Source: Garcia nutans
Lineage: Eukaryota; Streptophyta; Magnoliopsida; Malpighiales; Euphorbiaceae
Length of the DNA: 64,000 nt
NCBI GenBank assembly: GCA_947685225.1
Contig: CANTUV010000015.1
Coordinates: forward strand, 6,882,001-6,946,000
Direction of reading: 5' to 3'
Below are positions 9,241 to 19,245 of the stretch, in pieces. How positions within the stretch are numbered: the first letter of the stretch is position 1; each line of letters begins with the position of its first letter. Both the position numbers and the translations under genes were made by a program. The notes under the pieces are model-generated. The model saw only the letters and a program-made list of their open reading frames with translations. It was not told where the DNA came from and did not search any database.

Positions 9241-12051
9241 CTAAGAGGGTGGTGGTAGGTCACCAAATAAAGACTTGAAAAAATCGTTGCCTGTTGGAGG
9301 AGGGGGCAAATCACTAGTCCCGAGTCTGCCCGAAGTGGGAGCACAAAAACTCGTTAAATTACTCATCCCAGGATCACTCGAAGTGGGAACAACAAAATTC
9401 CTATTACCTTGAGGTTCTGATTCATCATGGTCCTCATCAGAAGTAGACGAAAGGATCTCATGGTTGTCAGTCTGGGGGCCTCTTGATGAAGAAGCACCGG
9501 GATCCCTCATCCCTTGAAATCGGAAGTCTCAGAAATGTTATTCAAATTGATGATATAAATTTTCAAAATGAGAAGCCTGCTGATGACTTGCCGACAACTC
9601 TCCTTGAAGTTTCCTGTTTTGTTCTTCAAGCATCCGCTGTGAGCCTAAGAGGAAGAGGTAAGAACATATATAATCATGCATGCATATAGCATAAGTTACC
9701 ATGAAATAAGGAATGTGCCAGGTAATTCAAATCAATACCCTGCGGATGAGATGGCATATCTAGTGGGCTGGAGCAAGCAAATGAAGGGGCAGTAAAGGAA
9801 GGTCCAGCCTCATGATCAAATGAGCCAACAGCCTGCAACAATCATTGAAGAATCAAAGAAAGAAAGGAAAAAAGTTGCAAGGGAAAAGTGGTTAAAGTAC
9901 AAAAATTCCCTTGGAAGATCAAAATAAGGAAAGAAGAGCATGAATCAAGCAAGACATAGCCAAGCCAAATCAAGCTTGGCCGTGTCACCTCAAAGGAAAT
10001 CTTGGCAGAACATGACACGGGCAGGAGACATGGCCAAGCCACTGGTCGTGTCTCACCTAAAGGGCAAAGTCAAGAAGGACCAAGCAAAGAAAGAAAAGAA
10101 ACAGTAGGTGACACTGGCAGGCAACATGGCCAAGTCACTGGCCGTGTCACATGACACGACCACAAGCTTGGCCTTGTCCCATCCTAATCCAATAACAAAG
10201 AAGAACCAAAGAAAAAACACAGAAGCTGACACACCCAGGAGACACGGCCAAGCCACTGGCCGTGTCACATGACATGACCAGGAGCTTGGTCGTGTCACTC
10301 TCATCTTCAAAGAACAAAGAAGACCAGAGGAGAAATAGAAGATGACACACTCAGGTGACACGGCCATTTACCTGAGAAGTACTAGCCCCGAGATGTGGAA
10401 CAGACTCTCATGCAGCTCCGTGATGTTCTTCTTCATCTTTACCCTCATTTTCATCAAAAATCTCCCGCACACTAACAGGAGATACATCGAAGTTCAAGAG
10501 TCTTCTTTGAATAAAATGGTCATAAAATGGACCTGGTATATGGAGAAATGACTCGGCACCATGACCATACTAGGCCGCCACCATGCATGCTCCGGCATTG
10601 ACATAATATTTAAAGTATATTTCGGGATTTGCATCGAAAATGTCCGCTGCTCTGGATCGAGAAACCATTCATAAACTCTCTCCTTGAGAAACTAGCCACT
10701 AGATACTGGGCCAGCAATAATTTAGCGAGAATGTTGGAATGACAGTGCAGCCCTCATCAAAGGAGACCAGTTTACTCGCTCTTCTGGGCTCCACCAGGCC
10801 AAATTCACCTGCAAAATAACATAAGGTAAGTAAACTCTCACATAAAATTTAAAGCATACTAATATTATTTTACCTGGTCCCAGGTTAAGTGGCTCAACAC
10901 ATAGCGGTGAGTATGCACATGATGAGAGCCGGGAACGTCCACACGATTGGACAACCAGAAATTTAATCTCGGATACCCGACTCTCTCTCGAAAAATACCG
11001 GGTACCCTCACGATGTTATGTTCATATGCCCATACCTATAATAACAATAAAGATCAAATTCATGCAAGAAAAGAGTGGAAATAACATTGGTGAAGGAAAA
11101 GAATACCTCGATAACCGCCATCAAGCAGACAAAAGACTTCTTATTTCGGTAAAGCTTATCAAGACCATGGTAAAGACACGCGAGACCAGCTTCACCCCAG
11201 CCAGAAGATGGTACCATTCTGAGACAAGAAAGGGCACTCAACACTGACAAGTGGATGGAGGATTTAGTGCTACCTAAGAAGGTCGACCCGAGAAGATATA
11301 ACAAAAATCCTCGAGCATACTGTTCGGCCGTGTCTCTGCCAACCCGTCCTTTGTAGTTCATCCAATAACTACGAATTGGCTCAATTTTTATCTTAAAAGG
11401 CTCTTTATATGATTGTTCCATACTAATTAATTCCTGAATTTCTTCAAATGTTAAAATATCGTTGGTTAGAGGAAGCGGAAAACCATCATATCGAAGGCCG
11501 ATTATGGCAGTAAAATTGACCGGGCCAATTATCATCTCTCCAATGGGCAAGTGAAAAGTGTGGGTTGTATCCAACCATCGCTCTGCAAGCGTCTGGACTA
11601 CGCTCCGGTCTATCTGATATTCCTCGAATGGCAATTGTAAGATGAATTGCTCAAAGCCACAATCTCGAATAATCCGCCTTACCCGAGAAGGCACTACATC
11701 GTACCATTGTCGGGCTTTGTAAATACACCCTCCGGCCCGAACAAGACAATAATCATGCTAACACAGACCCAGGTAAGTTAATACCAGGTAAATACATATT
11801 ATTCTATATGTTTAATTTAATAATAATACAAAATAAACATACAAGTAAAAAATAATCAAAAATATAAAAATATAAAAAAACAACAAAAAAATCAAGAGAA
11901 ATAAAAAAGAAAAAATAATTACCTCGCTCTTTGGATTGGAACTGCGATGGAGCAGCATCTCGGCTAGTATATCTAAATTTCCATCTTCATGATGCCGAAT
12001 AAACTCCAACAATTCGGCATTAGAATGAGTCCCTAACCTCGAAGAATGCAT
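9241..12051 (-). pseudogene. aORF-B: antisense plant mobile domain gene, six exons, in E1
   Basis: Exons on the minus strand: 12051-11923, 11757-11107, 11035-10874, 10808-10372, 9832-9739 and 9644-9241. Each intron has GT...AG ends, and the first three joins keep frame. Exon 2 carries the plant mobile domain: ERWLDTTHTFHLPIGEM, GLRYDGFPLP, ARGFLLYLLGSTFLG and SSGWGEAGLACLYHGLD are its hallmark blocks. Exon 3 starts VWAYEHN, continuing that domain. Exon 6 has a coiled-coil-like heptad stretch (QRMLEEQNRKLQGEL), then an acidic-serine and proline-rich tail ending at 9241. Damage: a frame disruption in exon 4 and TAA and TGA codons in exon 6 (both explicable as CAA and CGA mutated). It probably acts in the nucleus by analogy with host mobile-domain proteins; that is inference. 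Confidence 0.8.
9833..10371 (-). other. Intron 4 of aORF-B with a GACACGGCC minisatellite
   Basis: Donor TTCTCAG/GTAAATGG at 10372/10371 and acceptor TTGTTGCAG at 9833. Between 9940 and 10370 lie about seven copies of GACACGGCCAAGCCACTGG words with their complements GGCCGTGTC. The same words form the U3 array of E3 and, in variant form, the array of solo LTR A. Confidence 0.7.
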
Positions 12052-12143
12052 TATTTTTGAAAAATATGTGCTAAAATTGAAAGAAATTTAAGAGAATTAT
12101 GGAATTGAAATCGTGCTGTGAAATGAAATGAAGGAATGGTGAG

Positions 12144-12151
12144 TTTTTATA
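12144..12151 (-). promoter_or_regulatory. TATA box for aORF-B
   Basis: TATAAAAA on the minus strand, about 93 bp upstream of the ATG at 12051. The 5' leader between them is short and ATG-poor. A dense set of AT palindromes and the 67-bp array lie further upstream. Confidence 0.6.
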
Positions 12152-12179
12152 GAGAAACGGCAAGCAAAAAACAAAATTC

Positions 12180-12395
12180 AAAACTGTATTCATAAATAGT
12201 AAAATTTACTATTGATGAATAGTAAATTTTACTATTTATAAATAGTATCAATATTGATGAATAGTAAAAGTACTATCTCCAATAGTAAATACTATTTATT
12301 ACTATTTACAAATAGTAAAATTACTATTTACGAATAGTAAATAGTGCATAAACAGTGACTACATAGTAAATAAACAATAAATTCATTTATTCACT
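12180..12395. repeat. Cluster of AATAGTAAA/TTTACTATT palindromes
   Basis: About ten copies of (A)ATAGTAAAT and its complement ATTTACTAT occur within 215 bp, giving nested hairpins. The cluster is directly upstream of the aORF-B TATA box. No terminal inverted repeats with a target duplication were found, so I do not call it a MITE. Confidence 0.75.
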
Positions 12396-12504
12396 TTAAT
12401 CATTCGAATAATCGCGGGTATATAAATATTTTTACACCCAGGGAGCAAAAAGGAGACATATGCATAAAAATTAGCGAAACTTTTTGAAATAAAAAATTAT
12501 TAGC

Positions 12505-13160
12505 TTCGGTCCAGAACCTAAATTTTCCTTAGGTCCAGAACCTAGAATCTTTTCTAAGTCCAGAACTTAGCTTGGGTTCAGAACCCAAATTTTCCTTAGG
12601 TTCAGAACCTAGAATTTATTTCTAAGTCCAGAACTTAGCTTGGGTCCAGAACCCAAATTACCATTAGGTCCAGAACCTAGAATTATTTCTAAGTCCAGAA
12701 CTTAACTCGAGTCCAGAACCCAAATTTTCCTTAGGTCCAGAACCTAGAATTTATTTCTAAGTCCAGAACTTAGCTCGGGTCCAGAACCCAAATTACCATT
12801 AGGTCCAGAACCTAGAATTATTTCTAAGTCCAGAACTTAGCTCGGGTCCAGAACCCAAAATTTCCTTAGGTCTAGAACCTAGAATTTATTTCTAAGTCTA
12901 AGAACTTAGCTCGGGTCCAGAACCCAAATTTTCCTTAGGTCCAAAACCTAGAATTTGTTTCTAAGTCCAGAACTTAGCTCAAGTCCAGAACCCAATTTTA
13001 CCATTAGGTCCAGAACCTAGAATTATTTCTAAGTCTAGAACTTAGCTCGGGTCCAGAACCCAAATTTTTCTTAGGTCCAGAACCTAGAATTATCCTTGAG
13101 TCTAGAACTCGAACTGAGTCCAAAACTCGAACCGGGTCCAGAACCCAAAACCTCCACCAT
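12505..13160. repeat. 67-bp tandem array of three dyads (AGGT/AAGT/GGGT..CCAGAA)
   Basis: AGGTCCAGAACCT starts at about 12531, 12598, 12666, 12733, 12801, 12868, 12937, 13006 and 13073, so the period is 67-69 bp and there are nine copies. Each unit holds three small dyads, AGGT..ACCT, AAGT..ACTT and GGGT..ACCC, around one CCAGA loop. The last copies end in GAGT..ACTC variants. The array lies between aORF-B and the polypurine tract. Confidence 0.9.
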
Positions 13161-13216
13161 CTAAAAAATTAAGTCTTGTTGCTTTTCACTCTCTTTCACT
13201 AAATTTTCAGATCATT

Positions 13217-13232
13217 CAAGCAGGAGGCAAAC
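13217..13232 (+). other. Polypurine tract of E1
   Basis: The purine-rich AAGCAGGAGGCAAAC directly precedes TGTACACCC, the proposed LTR start. It would prime plus-strand DNA. It is a modest match, since pyrimidines interrupt it. Confidence 0.5.
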
Positions 13233-13436
13233 TGTACACCCTTAATTTTTGGCGCAGTCCGGCCCAAAATAATTTTTGTTTTGTCTAATATATTTTAATT
13301 TGTTCAAAATAATTTTTGTTATCTTAATTAAATAATTTTTGCTTTATTATCTAATTTTTATTAATAAAAAATAAAAATAAACAAATAAAAATCAAAAAAT
13401 AAAAATAAAAATTTGCGACAAAAAAACCATCACCGA

Positions 13437-13690
13437 AAACCACCAGCGCGGGCTTGGCTGTAGGCCATTTGGCCTGCAGGAAACTCCTGCGGGCGAAATG
13501 GCTGCTTGCAGGAAAATCCTGCGAGTGAAATGGCCCACGCCATTTCTCCCGTAGGATTTTCCTGCGGGCAAAATGGCCCGCAGGCCGATCCTCGCCTCCT
13601 GCCGTAGCCAACTGCGGCAAATTTTTTTGCCAGCGCAATTTTTCCTGTGGCAAATTTTTTTGCCAACGCAATTTTTCCGCAGCAGTTTTT
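13437..13690. repeat. GC-rich palindromic repeats in E1 LTR
   Basis: GCAGGA(A)...TCCTGCGGGCGAAATGGC words recur in both orientations from about 13450 to 13600, followed by TTTTTTGCCAGCGCAATTTTTCC repeats to 13690. The block lies upstream of the LTR TATA box in otherwise AT-rich sequence. Confidence 0.85.
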
Positions 13691-13810
13691 TTTGCCAGCG
13701 AAATTTTCTGATGCAAATTTTTCAAAACCTAATACAATTAGGTTTCTGTTTTCTTTTCTTATTAAATATTGTATGCCGTGAGTAACTAGGAAAAGTCATG
13801 AAAAAACTTC

Positions 13811-13818
13811 TATAAATA
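13811..13818 (+). promoter_or_regulatory. TATA box of E1 LTR
   Basis: TATAAATA within the LTR, about 120 bp downstream of the palindromic array. E1 transcription would start near 13840. Confidence 0.65.
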
Positions 13819-14374
13819 AGGAGGTAGAGAGAGGGAAAAGACAATCAGAAATTGGACAGAAACTTTGGAAAGTTTGAAACCGAATTTGTGAAGTAAAACT
13901 TTAATCAAATCTGACTTTTTGAGAGACGAAGAAGCAAAGCATAAACAAACCATCAAAGGCAGCAACTGCCTTTCTTTTTGTTCATCCAAGAAGAATTATT
14001 TTTTGGAGGAACCATCTAAAGGAGGATGTATTAAATTCTTTTGTTATATTTTTCACAGTAGCTAAAATTATGAAATTGTGTTTGTCAAAATCAAAAACCC
14101 TAGAACTTTAATTTAGTTTTTTCTAAAGTTAAAAACCTTATTTCGTTGCTTTATTTTCCAAAAGACATAAAATTGTTATTTTTACTTCTTCAAAACTCCA
14201 AAACCTAATTTACTTTCCAAATTATCAAAACCCTTAAATTATGTTCTGTTACTTTCCAAAAGCCTTAAAAACTACTTTTTTACTTTTATAAACTCTAAAT
14301 CGTTTGTTTATTTTCATAAAACTTCATAAAAGCATCAAATTGATTTTCAAACCCTAAAAACTTCATGCATCCAC

Positions 14375-14490
14375 CGAAACCCTAATTTTAAAACACTAAA
14401 CCCTAACTCAACTCCAAACCTAAAATAGTAAAACCCTAACCCCTTTAAAGCCTTAAACCCTAATTTTTTATAAACCCTAATCCTTTAAAA
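14375..14490 (+). repeat. Cluster of AAACCCTA (telo-box) words in E1 LTR
   Basis: Five AAACCCTAA words occur within about 115 bp, with irregular spacers. They are too spaced to be a telomere array. Telo-boxes are known plant promoter and Polycomb-recruiting motifs, but no function is shown here. Confidence 0.7.
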
Positions 14491-15067
14491 CCTTAAAAAT
14501 CATATAAACACAAATATTTTAATTTTACATAGTAAGCTTGAAATCATAATTTAAAAGCACAAATCAAAAGTATTTTAAAGAGTCCAAAACCCTAGTTTCA
14601 TGATTTCACCATTCAAACCCTAGTTTGGTTAATCAAAGAATTTTATCAACCTTTTAAAACATAAAATCCTCAATCTATTTTAATTCTCTTAAAGTCACAG
14701 TAGCCAAATTCCATTAATTTCAAAACCTTAAACGCATGAAACAAAGAGCCCTAAATGGAAACAGTAGCTATAATTGGAATTTTATTTGCCTTATTCAATT
14801 CTATATTTGATTATGCTTTGATTTATTTTATCTGCTTTAATTTATTTAAGTTCAATGCTTGGTTTATTTTATTTATCATGGGTGGATGTTTACTTTCTAT
14901 TGATATTTAATGCCTTTGATGAATGATTTATTTATTATGAATGGTTATTTACTTTTATCAATTTATTTAGATTTTCAAATGTTGTAAGAGGTATGTTTCC
15001 ACTTAGTGGATACCTCATTAGTTAAATATCATGTAATTTAATTTGCTTTTCTATTTTAGAACCAATG

Positions 15068-15155
15068 TAAAGGACATGTTTCTACCTTTCGGTGGGTGTC
15101 CTATTTAGGCATGTGATGTAAGGACATGTTTCCATCTTCAGATGGGTGTCCATTT
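15068..15155 (+). repeat. Two GGACATGTTTC..GGGTGTCC hairpin units
   Basis: Two imperfect copies, about 15071-15102 and 15121-15152, each able to fold by GGACA/TGTCC pairing. A related unit (GGTATGTTTCC..GGATACC) precedes them at 14989-15025, making a triplet in the LTR downstream part. Confidence 0.7.
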
Positions 15156-15539
15156 ATTTGTTTTGCTTGTACCTTGCTTTGATTTTAATATATTGATGCT
15201 TTCTTTTAATTATTGTGTGTAATATGGTTAATGTTGTTATATTTAAGAATTTTATAATATTAAGACCTGTAAAGGAGGCCGGTTCCAATGAACTGGGCGT
15301 TGTGGGGGTGTTGGGCCATTTCTCACCTTCCCCACACGTACCTAACTTTCCGAGCCCATTAGGGGGTTGGGGATTCCTTAGGAATCGAGTCATCCACCCC
15401 TTTCTTTTTCCTGGCCCGTCCGGGTGGCCACTCCATTTTCTCCGAACTTAGGTCCGTGTTCTCTAAGGCCCCGAGCCTAAACAGTGTCGAAGTTGCAAGA
15501 ACCATTCCACCGGGAGTGGGGCAAAAATCCCCGATCACA

Positions 15540-16503
15540 GGTTGTTTATTTTGATGATATTCTGATCTATAGCAAGACTTTAGATGAGCATGTACAACAT
15601 TTGAAATCTATTTTTGATGTGCTTAGAAAGGAAAAGTTGTATGCTAATCTAAATAAATGCATCTTTTGCACTAATGAAATTACGTTTCTTGGTTTTGTTG
15701 TTAATAATAAAGGAATACATGTTGATCAAGAAAAAGTGAAAGTAATTAGAGAATGGCCAAAATCCACTAGTGTCAGTGATGTAAGAAGTTTTCATGGTGT
15801 TGCTAGCTTTTATAGGAGATTCACTAAGAATTTCTCTACAATTGTTGCACCTTTGACTTAATGCATTAAGAAAAAAGTAGGATTTAAGTGGGGTAAAGAA
15901 CAAGATGAGGCTTTTAACTTGCTTAAAGATAAACTTTGTTCAACACTTTTACTTGTTTTGCCTAATTTTTCTAAAACTTTTGAAATTGAGTATGATGCTA
16001 GTGGCATAGGTATTGGTGGAGTCTTAATGCAAGAAGATAAGCCAATTGCATTCTTTAGTGAGAAATTAAGTGGAGCAAGTTTAAACTACCCTACATATGA
16101 CAAAGAGTTTTATGCTTTGGTGCGAGTTTTGAAGACATGGGAGCATTATCTTTACTACAAGGAATTCATAATCCACACTGATCATGAGTCCTTGAAGTAT
16201 CTCAAAGGACAAGGGAAGTTGTGTAAAAGACATACAAAATGGGTGGAATTTATTGAATCCTTTCCTTACATCATCAAGTACAAACAAGGTAAGGAAAATA
16301 TGGTTGCTGATGCTCTTTCTAGAAGGTATGCTCTAATTTCTAAACTTGATGCAAAATTATTATGTTTTGAGTACATTAAAATTTTGTATAATTCTTACCT
16401 TGATTTTGCTAGTGTTTATGGGGCATGTGAGAAAGTTGGGTTTGACAAATTCTATAGGCATGATGATTTTCTTCTTAAAGAAAATAAGCTGTGTGTTCCT
16501 TAA
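15540..16503 (+). pseudogene. RT (from the FDD motif) and RNase H of the CRM-like element
   Basis: The fragment begins at VVYFDDILIYS, the RT active-site strand (FDD in place of YVDD), and runs through the thumb and connection (VRSFHGVASFYRRF). An in-frame TAA lies at 15859-15861. RNase H follows: EYDASGIGIGGVL (first Asp), FFSEKLSGA, TDHESLKYL and ADALSRR. A TAA at 16501-16503 separates it from integrase. No frameshift is seen, only stops, so decay is moderate. Confidence 0.85.
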
Positions 16504-17800
16504 TGTTCAATGAGAGAATTACTTGTGAGGGAGGCACATAGTGGTGGGTTAACGGGACATTTTGGAATTAAAAAGACTATAGTTGTGTTAACTGAGCATT
16601 TCTTTTGGCCAAAAATGAAAAGAGATGTTGAGAGGATATGTGAGAAATGCATTGCATGCAAACAAGCTAAATCTAGAGTAATGCCTCATGGGTTGTATAA
16701 CCCTCTTCCTATACCTAATGAACCTTGGGTTGATATATCAATGGACTTTATCTTGGCTTTACCTAGGTCTAAAGGGGGGAGAGATTCTATTTTTGTTATT
16801 ATAGACAGGTTTAGCAAGATGGCACATTTCATTCCATACAACAAAACTGATGATGCAACACATGTTGTGGGGTTGTTCTTCAAAAAAATTGTGAGATTAC
16901 ATGGCATCCCAATAACAATTGTGAGTGATAGAGATATGAAGTTCCTTAGCCACTTTTGGAAAACACTTTGGAGCAAGTTGGGTACAAGGTTGTTGTATTC
17001 AACCACTTGTCATCCACAAACAGATGGACAAACAAAAGTGGTAAATAGGATCTTATCAACTCTTTTGAGGGCCATAATGCAAAAGAATTTGAAGAATTGG
17101 GAGGAATGTTTGCCATATGTGGAGTTTGCTTATAATCACAGTGTGCATGCTTCAACAAACCATTCACCATTTGAAGTTGTTTATGGGTTCAATCCATTAA
17201 CTCCAATGGATTTGCTACCTTTACCATTAGAGAAAGCAAATTTGGATGGTAAACAAAAAGCTGAATTTGTTAAAACTTTGCATGAAAAGGTGCACACACA
17301 AATTGAAAAGAAGACTCTACAATATGAAAAGCAACACAACAAAGGCTGAAAGAAAGTAGTATTCGAACCTGGAGATTTGGTTTGGCTACACTTAAGGAAG
17401 GAAAGATTTCCTAGCCAAAGGAAGTCAAAACTAATGCCTAGAGGGGATGGTCCATTTTGAGTCCTTCAAAGAATAAATGACAATGCATATAAGCTAGAAT
17501 TTCCAAGTGAGTATGGTAATGTTAGTGCAACCTTCAATGTTTCTGATTTGTCTTTGTTTGATGTAGGTGATGAAGGATCATATTCGAGGATGAATCCTTG
17601 CGAGGAGAGGGGGAATGATGAGGATTTACATGTTGATCAAAAATTGGCCAAGCACCAATAGTCCAATGATGACATGAGCAAGCAATTTAAAGATCCACTA
17701 GCCATATATGGAGGACCAATGACAAGGTCTAGAGCTAATAAGTTGAAAGAGGCTTTAATTTCCTTCATGGATCAGATTTGGAGAAAACAAGTTGTTTAAA
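16504..17800 (+). pseudogene. Integrase and C-terminal tail of the CRM-like element
   Basis: The zinc-binding HHCC domain is intact at about 16540-16680 (H..H..CEKCIAC). The catalytic core has DISMDF (first Asp) and IVSDRDMKF (second Asp), but the expected Glu in QTEVVNR is Lys (QTKVVNR, about 17035), so strand transfer should be lost. A stop at 17347-17349 interrupts it. The downstream frame carries VFEPGDLVWLHLRKERFPS and a tail typical of CRM. The change fits GAA to AAA. Confidence 0.85.
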
Positions 17801-17806
17801 ATTTGT

Positions 17807-18037
17807 TGATATGTCCGAGGGTTTAGAGAGTTGTAGATCAGGTTCGACAAGGTGGCACATAAAGTCGAAAGTGATTGGTGAACCCATGTTTGATCCAAAT
17901 AAGGGAAATGGGTGCGCTCTGGTGACAACTTAAGCTTTTGGTAGAAATGATTAGTGTTCTTTCCAGTTAAGCATGCTGGTGAAGGGTAAGTACCAGGATG
18001 GGTGACCTTCTGGGAAGGGCTTGGCCCAGCTTCATCA
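17807..18037 (+). repeat. Cassandra 5' LTR
   Basis: TGATATGTCCGAGG...CATCA. The two LTRs differ at a modest number of sites, so the insertion is not very recent. Confidence 0.9.
17963..18037 (+). promoter_or_regulatory. 5S-rRNA-like pol III promoter in Cassandra 5' LTR
   Basis: CAGTTAAGCATGCTGGTGAA resembles the 5S A box region, and AGGATGGGTGACCTTCTGGG the C box; spacing is as in 5S rRNA. Sequence upstream of the A box is not 5S-like, so it is not a 5S gene. In other Cassandra elements this segment directs pol III transcription. Confidence 0.85.
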
Positions 18038-18039
18038 AT

Positions 18040-18051
18040 TGGTATCAGAGC
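18040..18051 (+). other. Cassandra primer-binding site (initiator Met tRNA)
   Basis: TGGTATCAGAGC, complementary to the 3' end of plant initiator tRNA-Met, two bases after the 5' LTR. Confidence 0.9.
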
Positions 18052-18102
18052 CTATTTATCTGGTCTGGTCCCACTATTCCAGGTTCGAGGATGAACCTCC
18101 TT

Positions 18103-18116
18103 AAAGAGGGAGGGAA
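18103..18116 (+). other. Cassandra polypurine tract
   Basis: AAAGAGGGAGGGAA directly before the 3' LTR. Confidence 0.85.
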
Positions 18117-18348
18117 TAATATGTTCGAGGGTTTGGAGGCTTGTGGATCAGGTTCAACAAGGTGGCATATAAAGTCAAAAGAGACTAGTGAGCCCATGTT
18201 TGATCCAAATAAAGGAAATGGGTGTGCCTCTACTGACAGCTTAAGCTTTTGGTAGAAATGGTTAGTGTTTTTTCCAATTAAGTGTGCTGGTGAAGGGTTA
18301 GTACCAGGATGGGTGACCTTCTGGGAAGGGCTTGGCCCAGCTGCATCA
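18117..18348 (+). repeat. Cassandra 3' LTR with second 5S-like segment
   Basis: Its terminal TG has become TA. The 5S-like part lies at about 18274-18348, retaining AGGATGGGTGACC. Confidence 0.9.
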
Positions 18349-18353
18349 TTTGT

Positions 18354-19245
18354 TTAAGGATGATCCATGGATGCAAGAAGAGCTTAAGTTGGTCAACATA
18401 ATTCGAGCAAGACCTATTCTTGAAGGCTAATCCAGGCTTATAAGAGTAAAGATTTAGGTCCATTTTTTATAATAAAAGGTCATTTAGCCATGGTCTTGAA
18501 GTCTAAAAGACCAATGGCCTAAGACAAATTAATAGGCTATTTAAGTCTATTTGTGTTTTAATTTTGCATTTTGACTTTTATTAGGATTTATTCTTATTAA
18601 GTATGAGTTACAAAGGCTGAAATATGAAGAAAAAGAGTTACAAAAGCCAAGAAAATAATGGTCCAACGTTCACATTGAGTTGGCAAAGTAATGGAGCTAT
18701 TAATTAGGTGTAATGGGGTTGTCAATTAATATGGGAGTTACATATGAACCTAATTCTGATGCTCTCTTTGTATATGGCCTTCTTCTATATAAACAAGGTT
18801 GATTTCCTTTGTAAAGAGACAATTAAAAAAGATATTTTGAGCACTTTTGAGTGTTTTGTCTTAAGTTCTTGCATGAACTTTGGAACTTATCAAGCTATTC
18901 AGTTTGTGGCGTTCAAATTCCAGAATCTTTGTTTTCATCCTTAATTTATCAAACCTTCTTTGTTTGTGGCTTGTTGAGGAAATCAAAGTGCTATTCTAAT
19001 TACTAAATCATAATTCCATTAATAAAAGTGATTAGAATAGTTAATCTTACTTCATTCTTGAGCGATCCAGATTTTGATTCAACTATTGGAGGGTGTTAAT
19101 TTGCATATATATCATAGTTCTTTAACTATTGGGGTGTATGGCTGCTAAATTGTTGATTTCCATTAATAAGAATGCCATCAATCTTTACTTTATAAAATTT
19201 TTCATTATTTTAGTAAAATAGCTTATTTGTTAAAAGATAATTTGA
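18354..19245 (+). repeat. CRM 3' tail and probable 3' LTR
   Basis: The first part still reads as a coding tail in one frame. From about 18480 it is AT-rich with a TATA box (TATATAAA, 18786-18793) and a leader-like region ending near a CTTGAGCGATCC block (19060). This is the expected layout of the CRM LTR, but I could not fix either end. No gene is seen. Confidence 0.5.

Larger units (their letters stand above)
1..15539 (+). mobile_element. E1: Tat/Ogre-type Ty3/gypsy retrotransposon, 3' part
   Basis: The window opens inside this element; its 5' LTR and most of gag lie to the left. Order seen: protease with a G-patch-like segment, RT, archaeal-type RNase H, integrase, two antisense genes, a tandem array, a purine-rich tract and a 3' LTR. 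This order, the RT/protease sequence type and the antisense genes between pol and the 3' LTR fit the Tat lineage (Ogre/Retand group). At least 15.5 kb is present, large even for this group. At 15540 the sequence switches to RT codons of a CRM-like element, so E1 appears to have inserted in that gene. All coding parts are broken. Confidence 0.85.
13233..15539 (+). repeat. 3' LTR of E1 (about 2307 bp)
   Basis: It starts TGTACACCC after a purine tract and ends ...GATCACA just before CRM-type RT codons at 15541. It holds a GC-rich palindromic array (13437-13690), a TATA box (13811) and a long downstream part with AAACCCTA words. The outer end is supported by the abrupt switch to another element; the inner end rests on TG and the purine tract. 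With no second LTR in view, the exact ends are provisional. Confidence 0.65.
17807..18348 (+). mobile_element. Cassandra TRIM element (542 bp), complete
   Basis: Two direct LTRs of 231 and 232 bp flank a 79-bp internal segment with only a primer-binding site and a polypurine tract. Perfect TTTGT duplications flank it at 17802-17806 and 18349-18353. The 3' part of each LTR matches plant 5S rRNA (AAGTTAAGC-type A box and AGGATGGGTGACC C box), the diagnostic feature of Cassandra. It encodes nothing and must be moved by proteins of other elements. LTR 2 starts TAATATG where LTR 1 has TGATATG. Confidence 0.95.
15540..19240 (+). mobile_element. CRM-like chromovirus, 3' part
   Basis: RT, RNase H, integrase and a C-terminal tail in the type I recognise from CRM (centromeric) elements: HSGGLTGHFGIKKT, the PHGLYNPLPIPNEPW block and the late PMTRSRANKLKEA block. 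The left edge is E1's LTR, so E1 inserted in the RT gene and the 5' half should lie left of the window. A Cassandra TRIM interrupts the 3' end at 17807-18348. The right end is uncertain (about 19240). Confidence 0.75.

Noticed and set aside
9241..12051. An independent host mobile-domain gene rather than an element gene
   Set aside because: It lies between pol and the 3' LTR of E1 in the orientation known for Tat antisense genes, and E2 has a remnant at the matching place. A captured host copy cannot be fully excluded.
12180..12395. A MITE or foldback DNA transposon
   Set aside because: No pair of terminal inverted repeats with flanking duplication; the palindromes are short and interspersed.
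12505..13160. Regular repeats considered as a CRISPR array
   Set aside because: The context is plant retrotransposon DNA, the units are contiguous with internal dyads, and there are no unique spacers or cas genes.
14375..14490. Telomeric repeat tract
   Set aside because: AAACCCTAA words are separated by unrelated sequence, not in tandem.
17963..18037. A 5S rRNA gene
   Set aside because: Only the part from the A box onward is 5S-like, it lacks the 5' end and terminator, and it lies in a TRIM LTR.
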